Numbered from the stretch's first letter, positions 23,509 through 32,531 are shown. The stretch is 47,340 nucleotides of DNA from Streptomyces sp. ISL-96 (GCF_018614035.1 NZ_JAGGPA010000073.1:1-47340); one strand, 5' to 3'. Notes: a model not told the origin generated them from the letters alone. Translations and numbers: made by a program.

Positions 23509-24501
23509 ATGAGGATGCTCATCAACGTGGCGGAGACGGTCGTCGCGGACGCGTTGCGCGGGATGGCCGCCGCGCATCCGCGGCTCACGGTCGATGTCGA
23601 CAATCGTGTCGTCGTACGGTCCGACGCGCCCGTAGCGGGCCATGTGGGGCTCGTGTCGGGTGGGGGCAGTGGACACGAGCCGCTGCACGCTGGGTTCGTC
23701 GGGCCCGGAATGTTGTCCGCCGCTTGTCCCGGCGAGGTGTTCACGTCGCCCGTACCCGACCAGATGGTGCGGGCGGCGGCCGCGGTCGACAGTGGGCAGG
23801 GGGTCCTGTTCGTCGTCAAGAACTACACCGGCGACGTACTCAACTTCGACATGGCCGCCGAGCTCGCCGAGGACGAGGGCATCCAGGTCGCCAAGGTCCT
23901 CGTCAATGACGATGTCGCCGTGACCGACAGTCTCTTCACCGCCGGCCGGCGCGGTACGGGTGCGACGCTCTTCGTCGAGAAGATCGCGGGCGCCGCCGCC
24001 GAGGAGGGGGCGCCGCTGGAGCGGGTGGAGGCCGTCGCGCGGCAGGTCAACGAGTCGTCCCGGAGCTTCGGCGTCGCCCTCAGCGCCGTCACCACGCCCG
24101 CGAAGGGTACGCCGACCTTCGATCTGCCGCCTGGCGAGCTGGAGTTGGGCATCGGTATCCACGGCGAGCCGGGGCGGGAGCGGCGGCCGATGATGACCTC
24201 GGGCGAGATCGCGGACTTCGCGGTCGACGCCGTACTGGAGGACCTGCGGCCGACGCGGCCCGTGCTCGTACTCGTCAATGGGATGGGCGCCACCCCGCTG
24301 CTGGAGCTGTACGGCTTCAACGCCGAGGTGCAGCGCGTGCTGTCCGAGCGGGGGGTCGCCGTCGCCCGTACGCTCGTCGGTAACTACGTCACCTCGCTGG
24401 ACATGGCGGGCTGCTCGGTGACGCTCTGCCAGGTGGACGAGGAATTGCTGCGCCTGTGGGACGCACCGGTCGAGACTCCCGCGCTCCGCTGGGGACGTTG
24501 A
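23509..24501 (+). CDS. dhaK: Dihydroxyacetone kinase subunit DhaK
   Basis: The 330-residue subunit binds dihydroxyacetone covalently through His218, which is visible at the exact position in ELGIGIHGEPG. Also seen are GLVSGGGSGHEPLHAGFVG, VFTSPVPDQM, LFVVKNYTGDVLNFDMA and VLVNGMGATPLLELYGF. ATG 23509 follows AGGAGGTACCC. The gene heads dhaKLM, the PTS-dependent kinase that turns dihydroxyacetone into DHAP. The set lies just after the rhamnose/lactate genes, whose aldolase also yields DHAP, but an independent promoter is likely because a DUF488 gene and a 104-base gap intervene. Confidence 0.93.
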   Translation: MRMLINVAETVVADALRGMAAAHPRLTVDVDNRVVVRSDAPVAGHVGLVSGGGSGHEPLHAGFVGPGMLSAACPGEVFTSPVPDQMVRAAAAVDSGQGVLFVVKNYTGDVLNFDMAAELAEDEGIQVAKVLVNDDVAVTDSLFTAGRRGTGATLFVEKIAGAAAEEGAPLERVEAVARQVNESSRSFGVALSAVTTPAKGTPTFDLPPGELELGIGIHGEPGRERRPMMTSGEIADFAVDAVLEDLRPTRPVLVLVNGMGATPLLELYGFNAEVQRVLSERGVAVARTLVGNYVTSLDMAGCSVTLCQVDEELLRLWDAPVETPALRWGR

Positions 24502-24537
24502 GACTCACATCCGTAACGACCGTGTGAAGGGGATCTT

Positions 24538-25185
24538 GTGCTCGACGCCGAATTCTTCCGTCGCTGGATGTCGGCCATGGCAGCCGCCGTGGACCGCGAG
24601 GCCGACCGCCTCACCGAGCTGGACTCGGCCATCGGCGACGCCGACCACGGCAGCAACCTGCAACGCGGTTTCGCGGCCGTCGCCGCCACGCTGGAGAAGG
24701 AGCCGCCCGGCACGCCCGGCGCCGTACTGGCGCTCGCGGGGCGGCAGCTGATCTCGACCGTGGGCGGTGCGTCCGGGCCGCTGTACGGGACGCTGTTGCG
24801 GCGTACGGGCAAGGCGCTCGGCGACGAGGGCGAGGTTACGCCCGAGCAGCTCGCCGAGGCGCTGCGTGCGGGCGTCGACGCGGTGGCGCAGCTGGGCGGG
24901 GCGAAGGCCGGGGACAAGACGATGCTGGACGCGCTGATCCCGGCGGCGGGCGCGCTCGCCGAGTCGCTGTCGTTCGGTGCGGCGCGGGCGGCGGCCGACG
25001 AGGGGGCGCTCGCCACCGTACCGCTGCAGGCGCGCAAGGGCAGGGCCAGCTATCTGGGCGAACGGAGCATCGGGCACCAGGACCCCGGGGCGACGTCGTC
25101 GGCCCTGCTCATCGGTGCGCTCGCCGACACGGCAGGCACAGCAGGCGCAGCGGACACAGGGGACGCCGGGGAGGCGGGCGCGTGA
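24538..25185 (+). CDS. dhaL: Dihydroxyacetone kinase subunit DhaL
   Basis: The 215-residue helical-barrel subunit carries the ADP-binding and phosphate-transfer site: ELDSAIGDADHGSNLQRGF with the D-x-D-x-H-G metal motif, TVGGASGPLYGTLLRRTG, KAGDKTMLDALIPA and GRASYLGERSIGHQDPGATS. GTG 24538 follows AAGGGGATCTT. The last 15 residues are an alanine-glycine-rich low-complexity tail (DTAGTAGAADTGDAGEAG) not typical of the family core. The stop overlaps the dhaM start (GTGA). Confidence 0.92.
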   Translation: MLDAEFFRRWMSAMAAAVDREADRLTELDSAIGDADHGSNLQRGFAAVAATLEKEPPGTPGAVLALAGRQLISTVGGASGPLYGTLLRRTGKALGDEGEVTPEQLAEALRAGVDAVAQLGGAKAGDKTMLDALIPAAGALAESLSFGAARAAADEGALATVPLQARKGRASYLGERSIGHQDPGATSSALLIGALADTAGTAGAADTGDAGEAGA

Positions 25186-25592
25186 GCGGGGACAAGCTCG
25201 TCGGGATCGTCCTCGTCTCGCACAGCGCGTCGGTCGCGGCCTCCGTCGCCGAGCTGGCCAAGGGCCTCGCGGGTGGCAAGGAGACCGCTCCGGTGGCCGC
25301 CGCGGGCGGCACGCCCGACGGTGGGCTGGGCACCAGTTCGGAGCTGATCTCGGAGGCCGCCAGGTCGGTCGACGGGGGCGCGGGGGTCGCTGTCCTGGTC
25401 GACCTCGGCAGCGCGGTGCTCACGGTGAAGGCGCTGCTGGCCGAGGGCGACGAACTGCCGGACGGGGCGCGGCTGGTGGACGCGCCCTTAGTGGAGGGTG
25501 CGGTGGCCGCGGTGGTCACCGCGTCGGCGGGCGCGGACCTGGACGCGGTGGAAGCCGCGGCCAAGGAGGCGTACGACTACCGCAAGGTGTGA
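25182..25592 (+). CDS. dhaM: DhaM-type PTS EIIA phosphotransfer subunit
   Basis: The 136-residue protein is the single-domain form of DhaM, a mannose-family EIIA domain: GIVLVSHSASVAASVAEL with phospho-accepting His14, GGTPDGGLGTSSELI, GVAVLVDLGSAVLTVKALL, and LVDAPLVEGAVAAVVTASAG. It receives phosphate from HPr and re-phosphorylates ADP on DhaL. The HPr and EI domains seen fused to E. coli DhaM are absent, as usual in Gram-positives. GTG 25182 overlaps the dhaL stop by four bases. A perfect hairpin follows 30 bases later. Confidence 0.9.
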   Translation: MSGDKLVGIVLVSHSASVAASVAELAKGLAGGKETAPVAAAGGTPDGGLGTSSELISEAARSVDGGAGVAVLVDLGSAVLTVKALLAEGDELPDGARLVDAPLVEGAVAAVVTASAGADLDAVEAAAKEAYDYRKV

Positions 25593-25624
25593 GGAGCGGG
25601 CGTCGCGGGCGTGTGAGCGTGCGG

Positions 25625-25670
25625 CTCATGGCCCTTGCCCGCAGGGTGCGCGGCAGGCAAGGGCCATGAG
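25625..25670. terminator. 15-bp perfect hairpin, bidirectional terminator
   Basis: CTCATGGCCCTTGCC (25625-25639) and its exact reverse complement (25656-25670) flank a 16-base loop. It lies between the convergent stops of dhaM and the large phosphoesterase gene and can serve both. Confidence 0.8.
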
Positions 25671-25672
25671 AT

Positions 25673-28600
25673 CTATGCGCTTTGCGTGACTTTCGCCGTG
25701 TCGCCGTCCCCCTCCGCCGCGATGCGCACTTCCGTCCGCTGTGTCGTGCCGTTGACCGTCACCGCGAGCGTGATCGTCCCCGGTCGTAGTGCCGTCAGGA
25801 TTCGCGTCGCCGGGTCGAAGGCTGCCGTGTGCCGTGGCCGGGCGTCCTTCGCCGGGCCGATGTGGAGGTTCGGGGAGCCCGTCCAGTCCGCGCTCAGCGG
25901 GAAGGCGACCGGGATCCGTCGCGCGCCCTGGGTGACGGTCGCCGCCACCGCCGCGTGGCCGCCGGGAGGCAGTGCTGACGGGGCGTCGAGCGCCAGGGCG
26001 TCCACGTGGGCGCGCGTCTGGACCGACACCCAGTCCGGGTGGCCGGCCCACGGGCGTCGGCGAGCCGCCGCCTGTTCGGTGAGTGAGACCTTGTCGACGC
26101 CCACCAGTGACCAGCCCGTGAAGCCTCCTTCGGCCGCCGGGCCCGCCGGAGTCTTCCCGGAGTTTCCGTTGATCAGGTACGGAACACCGTCCACGTGCGC
26201 GGCGTGGAAGACCCCTACGTGGCTGCCGATGAGACCGGCGCCCTTCCCGGTCGTACGCCGGAAATCGGCCAGCCACCCCTCGATCAGCGCGGCCTCCTTG
26301 CGGTCGCCGAGCTGGCTGCCCTTCTGTGCGGTCGGGTCGCGCGGCGGGACGTGTTCGATCAGCATGACCGAGCCGATACGGTCGTCCTCGGACGCCGCTT
26401 CCAGTTGTGCGCGCAGGTTCCTGATCTGCGCGAAGCCGCCGCCGCGCAGGCTCAGGCTCGATGTGTCGAGGGTGATGAAGCGGGTGCCTTCGTGGTCGAA
26501 CGTCCGGTGTGCGGGACCGAATTCGGCGACGAAGTTGTCGATCCTGCCGCCCATCACCTCGTGGTTGCCCGGCACGTAGTACCAGGGCAGGGCGTCCCCC
26601 AGCTCCTCCGTCAGTATGCGGCGGGCGAAGGCGAGATCGGCCGGTGATCCCTCGTCGACGAGGTCGCCGTTGATGACGAGGAAGTCCGGCTTCGCCGCCT
26701 TGATCTCGCGCAGCGTACGGCGCGCCTGCGCCACAATCGCGCTGTCCGGCTCGCGGGCGACGAACTGGGCGTCGGACATCACCGCGAACTGCCAGTCCCT
26801 GCCCTCCGTTTCGGCCGCCGGATCGATGAGCGGGTCGACGGGCGCGGGCCGGTCGGGGAGTACGACGGTGGGTGGGACCTGGGCGGTCAGCGTGTCGATG
26901 ACGATCTCGCCCGTGTACTGCTTGGCGGCCGCCGTCTCGGCCAGGTAGAAGCGGTGGACGGCGAGCGGCATCGCCGCGCCCGGCGGTACGGCGAAGGTGA
27001 CCTGCCGCCAGCCGGTCCAGGTGACGAACGGGCCGCGCAGGAGCTGGTCGGAGCCTGCCGCGTCCTTCAGGTGCAGGGTCGGCCAGGCGCCCTTGCCGTC
27101 ACCCTTGATCCACAGCTTGAACGACTGGGGCTGCCCGGCCACGGCGACCGGTGGCCGCGGCGGGTTGGCGTAGGCGGCGCGGGTCGCCGTCGACTGCGTG
27201 AAGTCGTACGTGAGTTTCAGCCCGGTGCCGGTGTGGCCTTCGGGCGTCGCCGCGACCGAGCCGCTCGCGCGGGCCTGGGTGAAGGTCCAGGACGCGGCGT
27301 CGTCGAAGGCCGAAACCGCCTGTTCGGTCAGTCCGACGCTGACGGCGAGCGCGGTGACCGCGCCGTTTACGGTGGCCTTGACCTGGCCGGCGCCGCCGCC
27401 GCCCGTGAGGGAGGTGACGGTGAAGTTGCCCCGGCCGTCGTCACGGATGCCGAACAGCGAACGGTCGTAGTCGAGCCGCACGTCGCGCGGTTCCACGGGG
27501 GCGCTGGTGCCGTGCGCGTCGTACCCGACGATGCCGAACGTGCCGCTCGCCGCCGCGTCCGCGAGCCCCACGCGCCGCGTGGTGGGTTCGACGCGGGCGA
27601 GCTCGTCGAGCACGGTCAGCCGCGTGGCCCCCTCGGCGGGACCGCGGTGGGCGCGTACCTTCACGGTGCCGCTGCCGCGCGCCGTGAACAGCCCGTCGCC
27701 GTCGACGCGGCCCACGGACGCGCGGGCGCTCCGCCAGTGCGGGTCGCCCCGCGCCGGACCGTAGGTCTCGTCGTAACCGGCGGCCGTGAGCTGCCGCGTC
27801 AGGCCGGGGAATACCCGTTCGGGGTGGCCGCCCCTGACCGGGTCCGCGGTGGGTGCGCCACCGGCGGGCGTACGCGTCACTACCCAGTAGCCGCGCAGTT
27901 CGCCGCTGCCGTCGGGGGCGGTGAGGGCGAGGCCGTTGGGTACGGTGCGTTCGCTGCCGTCGGACGGGCTGTTCTCCACCTGGAGCGCGTCGCTGCCGGG
28001 TTCGCGCGCGATCAGGGTCGACGAGCCGCCGCCGTCGAGATTCAGCGCGCTGTGCGATCCGGCGCGCTTCATCATCACGGCGAGCTCGGTGAGGGTTACG
28101 CCGCCGCTGTCGGCCTGGCGGCCGTCGACGGTGAGCACCTGCATCTCGCCGCCGTCCTTGGAGAAGCCGACGGCGGTGCGGGGCGCGGCCGTGTTGTTGC
28201 TCTGGCCGTCGTGATTCTGCGGTATGCCGTCCACGACCAGCAGTTCGCGACCGCCGACGGCGGTGCGCGGCAGGGGTCCGCCGTCGTCGGTGCGGACCTT
28301 GTACTCCATCGCTACCGGGTCGCCGGGCTTGAGCGAGGTGAGGACGGCTGCGCCTGCCTCGCGGCCGACGAGGACCGTTGTGCCCTCGGGGATGGGTCCG
28401 GTGCCGGGCCGGTCGCTGACCTCGACGACCTTTCCGTCCCGTACGGCCGCTTCGGCGACGGGAGTCGCGGCGTCCACCGTCAGGGCTCGGTCGGCCACGC
28501 CCCAGCCGGAGTTGTACGCCCCCACTCCCCCGGCCGGCACATTGGCCGCGTTGTACGACGCCAGGGGGTGCGTCCCGGTGGGGAGCGTGAGCGTGCCTTC

Positions 28601-29218
28601 GAAGTACAGCTGGAGTACGCGGCCGGCGCTGCCGGGGCCGATGCCGATGGCCCGGTTGAGGCCGGCGGCCGGAGAATGGACGGGCTTGCCGTCCTTGACG
28701 CCGGGGCCTTGGGGGGCGCCGGTCTGGTTGATGTCGAAGAAGTCGGCGTTGATGGCGGCGACGGTACGGCGGCCAGGGCCGGGGTCGTGCGCGGCGGCGA
28801 GATCGGAGACGGAGCGGCGGTCGGAGACCTTGCCTGAGTGAAGGTAGTCGGCTTGCACACCGCCGCCGCCGCTGCCGCCGCTGCCGTCGTGGTCCAGGTC
28901 GACGGAGAGCGCGTCCACGCGAAGCCACTTGTCGGATTCGAGGCGGTCGTACGAGCTGAGGCGGACGCCCGGGGCGACCGGGCGGGCGCTGCGGGCGGTC
29001 TCGATGCCGTCGCCGTCGACGACGGATCTGGGGCTGCCCGCCGGGGCGCTCGCGGGTGGTGGCGCGACGGGTCTGAGGATTTCCGCCGCGTTACGGGGAC
29101 GGGGATCGGGGGTCGTATCGGCGGTCGCGGGGGCGATCGCCCCAGCCGTCAGCGCGGTGACCGTCGCGAGAAGCACGACGGGCCGCCTGAGGGTGCCACC
29201 AACTGTGCCAAGGCCCAC
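25673..29218 (-). CDS. Secreted phosphodiester glycosidase/metallophosphoesterase fusion
   Basis: This 1181-residue protein has a signal peptide (TLRRPVVLLATVTALTAGAI, cut near ATA). A phosphodiester glycosidase (NAGPA-like) domain spans about residues 80-450 and includes AAINADFFDINQTGAPQ, GRELLVVDGIPQN, PRTAVGFSKDGGEMQVLTVD and ALNLDGGGSSTLIA. Ig-like and carbohydrate-binding-like beta domains follow, then a calcineurin-type phosphoesterase from about 805 to 1030 (FAVMSDAQF, VINGDLVDEG, YYVPGNHEVMGG, LIGSHVGVFHAAH) and a C-terminal beta domain. The first phosphoesterase motif is D-x-Q rather than D-x-H. GTG 29218 is chosen because GGAGG precedes it and the signal peptide then has normal length; longer starts would bury it. 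It probably acts outside the cell on sugar-phosphodiester polymers, perhaps for phosphate supply; no Pho box was recognised. Confidence 0.85.
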   Translation of the reverse strand: MGLGTVGGTLRRPVVLLATVTALTAGAIAPATADTTPDPRPRNAAEILRPVAPPPASAPAGSPRSVVDGDGIETARSARPVAPGVRLSSYDRLESDKWLRVDALSVDLDHDGSGGSGGGGVQADYLHSGKVSDRRSVSDLAAAHDPGPGRRTVAAINADFFDINQTGAPQGPGVKDGKPVHSPAAGLNRAIGIGPGSAGRVLQLYFEGTLTLPTGTHPLASYNAANVPAGGVGAYNSGWGVADRALTVDAATPVAEAAVRDGKVVEVSDRPGTGPIPEGTTVLVGREAGAAVLTSLKPGDPVAMEYKVRTDDGGPLPRTAVGGRELLVVDGIPQNHDGQSNNTAAPRTAVGFSKDGGEMQVLTVDGRQADSGGVTLTELAVMMKRAGSHSALNLDGGGSSTLIAREPGSDALQVENSPSDGSERTVPNGLALTAPDGSGELRGYWVVTRTPAGGAPTADPVRGGHPERVFPGLTRQLTAAGYDETYGPARGDPHWRSARASVGRVDGDGLFTARGSGTVKVRAHRGPAEGATRLTVLDELARVEPTTRRVGLADAAASGTFGIVGYDAHGTSAPVEPRDVRLDYDRSLFGIRDDGRGNFTVTSLTGGGGAGQVKATVNGAVTALAVSVGLTEQAVSAFDDAASWTFTQARASGSVAATPEGHTGTGLKLTYDFTQSTATRAAYANPPRPPVAVAGQPQSFKLWIKGDGKGAWPTLHLKDAAGSDQLLRGPFVTWTGWRQVTFAVPPGAAMPLAVHRFYLAETAAAKQYTGEIVIDTLTAQVPPTVVLPDRPAPVDPLIDPAAETEGRDWQFAVMSDAQFVAREPDSAIVAQARRTLREIKAAKPDFLVINGDLVDEGSPADLAFARRILTEELGDALPWYYVPGNHEVMGGRIDNFVAEFGPAHRTFDHEGTRFITLDTSSLSLRGGGFAQIRNLRAQLEAASEDDRIGSVMLIEHVPPRDPTAQKGSQLGDRKEAALIEGWLADFRRTTGKGAGLIGSHVGVFHAAHVDGVPYLINGNSGKTPAGPAAEGGFTGWSLVGVDKVSLTEQAAARRRPWAGHPDWVSVQTRAHVDALALDAPSALPPGGHAAVAATVTQGARRIPVAFPLSADWTGSPNLHIGPAKDARPRHTAAFDPATRILTALRPGTITLAVTVNGTTQRTEVRIAAEGDGDTAKVTQSA

Positions 29219-29592
29219 AAGTCCTCCTGGGAAACGGCTGGTTGAGCGGGCAGCGGGCAGTAAGCGCTGTCGCCACAGCATTGCCGCGCGCGCACCAACG
29301 CACCAGGGGTTGGCGGAGGCCTCGGGGGAAACCCGCGGCGCCGGTGAGGTGACAGGGGGGCGGGTCCGCGCCGCGGGTTGCGCGGAGCGCACGGGCCTAC
29401 GTTAGGGCGCGGTGCGGGTTTGGCGCGGGCAGCGACTGGTCGACCGACGCGTCACCCATCCGTTCGGCCTTGCGGTGCGCCGGTACCTGACTCCCCGTCG
29501 GGTGGGGCTGCCCTGCGGGGCTGTTCCCCTACCCGCCCCTTCCCGAACTGGGGCTCCGCCCCAGACCCGGACACCCATGGGCATGGCCCACC
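29219..29592. other. Intergenic stretch with a repeat, no intact gene
   Basis: This gap holds the 5' region of the leftward secreted enzyme and the second copy of the GGGGCTCCGCCCC element. Long open frames here are high-GC artefacts with poor third-position pattern. The right end runs directly into an aroE-like tail. Confidence 0.4.
29550..29568. repeat. GGGGCTCCGCCCC-type intergenic repeat, copy 2
   Basis: GGGGCTCCGCCCCAGACCC is identical over 19 bases to the element at 18350. It lies about 25 bases before the point where shikimate-dehydrogenase homology starts abruptly, so it may mark a deletion end. Confidence 0.65.
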
Positions 29593-29745
29593 ATCCGGGT
29601 CTCCCCGCTCGACACGGCGCTGCTGCGCCGGGCGCACGCCCTGGGCTGCCGCACGCTGGACGGCGGCGGCATGGCCGTGTTCCACCGGACGCGGAGCGCC
29701 CGACCCGGTCAGGACGCTCGCCCACATGGCCGCCCCCGTCGGCCG
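29593..29745 (+). pseudogene. Shikimate 5-dehydrogenase C-terminal remnant
   Basis: The frame reads SPLDTALLRRAHALGCRTLD then GGGMAVFH, the typical AroE end around the conserved G-G-M. The expected glutamine-rich closing helix is missing. A shifted frame then supplies APDPVRTLAHMAAPVG, which looks like the last helix of the same protein, so a small internal loss with frameshift is likely. Everything upstream (the substrate and NADPH domains, about 220 residues) is gone. Its position ahead of a dehydroshikimate dehydratase is sensible: both belong to quinate/shikimate metabolism. Confidence 0.6.
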
Positions 29746-29763
29746 CCCAGGCAGGAGCCCAAA

Positions 29764-31578
29764 ATGCGCAAGTCCATCGCCACCGTCTCCGTCAGCGGAT
29801 CCCTGACCGAGAAGCTGGAGGCCGTCGCCCGAGCCGGGTTCGACGGCGTGGAGATCTTCGAGAACGATCTGCTGGGCTGTCCGCTGCCGCCTGAGCAGAT
29901 CCGCGAGCGAGCGGAGGAGCTGGGGCTGCGGATCGACCTCTATCAGCCGTTCCGCGACTTCGAGGCGGTCACACCGGACCGGCTCGCGGACAATCTGCGG
30001 CGGGCCGAGCACAAGTTCCGGGTGATGGAGCGGCTCGGCGCCGACATGCTGATGGTCTGCTCGAACGTCTCCCCCGGCGCCGTCGACGACGACGCGCTCG
30101 CCGCCGAGCAGTTGCGCCTGCTCGCCGAGCGGGCCGCGGAGCACGGCATCAAGATCGCGTACGAGGCGCTGGCCTGGGGCCGGCACGTCGACACGTATCT
30201 GCGTGGCTGGCGGATCGTACGGATGGCGGACCATCCCAATCTCGGTACGTGCCTGGACAGCTTTCACATCCTGTCGCGCGGTTCGGACCCCGGCGGCATC
30301 GAGGCCATCCCCGGCGACAAGATCTTCTTTCTCCAGCTCGCCGACGCCCCGCTGCTCGCCATGGACGTACTCCAGTGGAGCCGCCACTACCGCTGTTTCC
30401 CGGGCCAGGGCGGCTTCGACCTCGCCGGGCTGCTCGCTCACGTCCTGCGTACCGGTTACGCGGGCCCCCTGTCGCTGGAGATCTTCAACGACAGCTTCCG
30501 GCAGGCGGACGCCGGGCGTACGGCCGTCGACGCGATGCGGTCCCTGATCGCGCTGGAGGAGTCCGTCGCCGACGTGCTCGGCACCGGTTCGCCCCTCCCG
30601 CGGCCCGCGCAGCCCGAGGGGTTCGCCTTCGCCGAGCTGGCCACGCGGGACCACAGGCGTCTGGGCGGGCTGCTCGGTGCGCTGGGATTCGCCCGTACGG
30701 GCCAGCATGAGACCAAGCCGGTCGAACTGTGGGAACAGGGCCGGGCCAGGATCCTCCTCAGCCGCATCCACCCCGACAGCCCGACCGACACCTCGCTGGT
30801 GGCCATCGGCCTGGAGTCACCGGACCCGGCACTCTCCGCCGCGCGTGCCAAGTCCCTGCTGTCGCCCGTACTCCCCCGTCACCGCGCCGCCGACGAGGCG
30901 CGGCTCGCCGCCGTCGCGGCTCCGGACGGCACGGAGCTGTTCTTCTGCGACTCCGCACAGCCGCGCTGGCGCGACGACTTCGATCCCACCGAACCGCCCC
31001 GTGGCCACATCGGCCACATCGACCACGTGGCGCTCGGGCATCCCTGGGACCGCTTCGACGAGGCGGCCCTGTTCTACCGGTCGGTCCTCGGGCTGCGGCC
31101 GCACGAGAGCGTCGAAGTGGCGGATCCGTACGGCCTGTTGCGCAGCCGCGCCATGTCCAACGCCTCCGGTACCGTCCGCCTCGCCCTCGACATGGCGCAC
31201 GTCGGCGCGGCGTCGCGGGAGCAGCCCGGGCAGCACATCGCCCTCGCCGACGACGACATCGTCGCGACCGCGCGCCGGCTGCGGGCCCTGCCCGACGACG
31301 TACTGCTGCCGATTCCCGACAACTACTACGACGATCTGCGGGCCCGCTTCGACCTGGGCGAGGCGCGCCACCGGGAGCTGCGGGAGCTCGGGCTGCTTTA
31401 CGACCGGGATGAGGAGGGCGGCGAGTTGCTGCACCTCTATACGGTCACCGTCGGCCGGGTCTTCTTCGAGATCGTGCGGCGCGTCGGCGGCTACCGCGGC
31501 TTCGGCATGGCCAACACCCCGGTACGGCTCGCCGCCCAGCACGCGCACGCCCCGGCCCCGGCCCCGGAGCGTGATTAG
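29764..31578 (+). CDS. QsuB-like 3-dehydroshikimate dehydratase with HPPD-like C-domain
   Basis: The 604-residue protein has an N-terminal TIM-barrel sugar-phosphate-isomerase-like domain (1-270) closely resembling Corynebacterium QsuB: KSIATVSVSGSLTEKLEAVA, GFDGVEIFENDLLG, LYQPFRDFEAV, KIAYEALAWGRHVDTYL, GTCLDSFHILSRGSD, FFLQLADAPLLAMDVLQWS and GPLSLEIFNDSFRQADAGRT. The second half (about 290-590) is a two-module VOC domain of 4-hydroxyphenylpyruvate-dioxygenase type with HIDHVALGH, LALDMAHVGAA, QHIALADDDIVATARRL and VFFEIVRRVGGYRGFG, the iron-site residues among them. It should dehydrate 3-dehydroshikimate to protocatechuate; the function of the C-terminal half is not settled in the family. 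ATG 29764 follows AGGAG. Its stop overlaps the convergent DUF4331 stop. Confidence 0.88.
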   Translation: MRKSIATVSVSGSLTEKLEAVARAGFDGVEIFENDLLGCPLPPEQIRERAEELGLRIDLYQPFRDFEAVTPDRLADNLRRAEHKFRVMERLGADMLMVCSNVSPGAVDDDALAAEQLRLLAERAAEHGIKIAYEALAWGRHVDTYLRGWRIVRMADHPNLGTCLDSFHILSRGSDPGGIEAIPGDKIFFLQLADAPLLAMDVLQWSRHYRCFPGQGGFDLAGLLAHVLRTGYAGPLSLEIFNDSFRQADAGRTAVDAMRSLIALEESVADVLGTGSPLPRPAQPEGFAFAELATRDHRRLGGLLGALGFARTGQHETKPVELWEQGRARILLSRIHPDSPTDTSLVAIGLESPDPALSAARAKSLLSPVLPRHRAADEARLAAVAAPDGTELFFCDSAQPRWRDDFDPTEPPRGHIGHIDHVALGHPWDRFDEAALFYRSVLGLRPHESVEVADPYGLLRSRAMSNASGTVRLALDMAHVGAASREQPGQHIALADDDIVATARRLRALPDDVLLPIPDNYYDDLRARFDLGEARHRELRELGLLYDRDEEGGELLHLYTVTVGRVFFEIVRRVGGYRGFGMANTPVRLAAQHAHAPAPAPERD

Positions 31579-32531
31579 CCCGGGTGAGGTGCGCCCAGAT
31601 AGGGGAAGTCGAGGAGCAGGTCGGTGTGCGGGCCGATGTGGTCGCTGGCGACTTTCCCGCCCGAGATCATGGCCAGCCGGGCAGAGGTGACGTCGTCGGT
31701 GAGAGTCCGGCCGTTCGGGTAGGCGGCGGGGCGGTTGCGGTCGTAGACCAGGATGTCCGGCAGGACCGTACGCAGGACCTCTTCGGCGGCGTGTGCGTCG
31801 TAGCCGCCGGTGTGGCGGAGCACCTCGGTCCACGGCCCGCTGTACGTCGCCCAGTCCTCGGCGGGATCGCCTTCGTTGTAGGCCTCCTTCGCCTCCTCGG
31901 GGTTGAAGTACGCCGTCAGCGACGGGTGGGCCCCGCGGTCGACGGACTTCAGCCGGCCGTCCTGGCGCAGGCTCACCCGCGCCCACACCCCGATGACCGG
32001 GTCCGGGCAGAGCTCGTCACTCGGAACCTCCAGCACGATGCCCAGAACGTTCTTGTCGGCTCCCCAGTCCACGCCGGTCCACTGGAAGTCCTTGACGATG
32101 CCGTCCAGGTCGGCGAAGAACGGGTCGCTGCGCAGACCGGCCGAGAAGAGGTACGGTCCGGCCTCGACCACTTGGGCCTGCGCTCCGAGGGCAACCGGCG
32201 CGTCGGTGAAGATCTCCTGCCCGCCGGGCTCCTCGCTGCGGGCCTGCGCCCCCGTCGCCCAGTACACGGTCGCCGTCTGCCGGCCGTCGACGGGCGGGGA
32301 GAAGACGAAACTGAACGCCGCGTCGGCGTGCTCGTCACCGTCGATGTCGACATTGATGCGGTAGACCGCGTCCGGGTGGAACGCCGCGCCCACGGCCGGG
32401 GCGACCGGGTGGACGTTCATGATCAGCACGGTGCGCCCGCCCGGCACCGTGAACGCGAACAGGTCCGTCAGGTCCAGCCGCGCGTCGTCCATGGGCGACC
32501 GCAGATTCGGCCCGCTGAGGTGATGAGACAT
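31575..32531 (-). CDS. DUF4331 family protein
   Basis: The 318-residue product begins MSHHLSGPNLRSPMDDARLD, the DUF4331 opening. It continues with LTDLFAFTVPGGRTVLIMNV, VYRINVDIDGDEHADAAFSF, FFADLDGIVKDFQWTGVD, VLGIVLEVPSDEL and a C-terminal VYDRNRPAAYPNGRTLTDDV. No signal peptide is present, unlike some relatives. The family is uncharacterised; a beta-rich fold is expected. The start at 32531 has a weak GGGTGAC site. It converges on the dehydratase gene with overlapping stops. A long in-frame extension upstream is ignored because it lacks coding character. Confidence 0.85.
   Translation of the reverse strand: MSHHLSGPNLRSPMDDARLDLTDLFAFTVPGGRTVLIMNVHPVAPAVGAAFHPDAVYRINVDIDGDEHADAAFSFVFSPPVDGRQTATVYWATGAQARSEEPGGQEIFTDAPVALGAQAQVVEAGPYLFSAGLRSDPFFADLDGIVKDFQWTGVDWGADKNVLGIVLEVPSDELCPDPVIGVWARVSLRQDGRLKSVDRGAHPSLTAYFNPEEAKEAYNEGDPAEDWATYSGPWTEVLRHTGGYDAHAAEEVLRTVLPDILVYDRNRPAAYPNGRTLTDDVTSARLAMISGGKVASDHIGPHTDLLLDFPYLGAPHPG

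Noticed and set aside
26954..28837. Plus-strand frame of 627 codons inside the secreted phosphoesterase gene
   Set aside because: High-GC antisense frame; the minus strand shows clear domains and a signal peptide.
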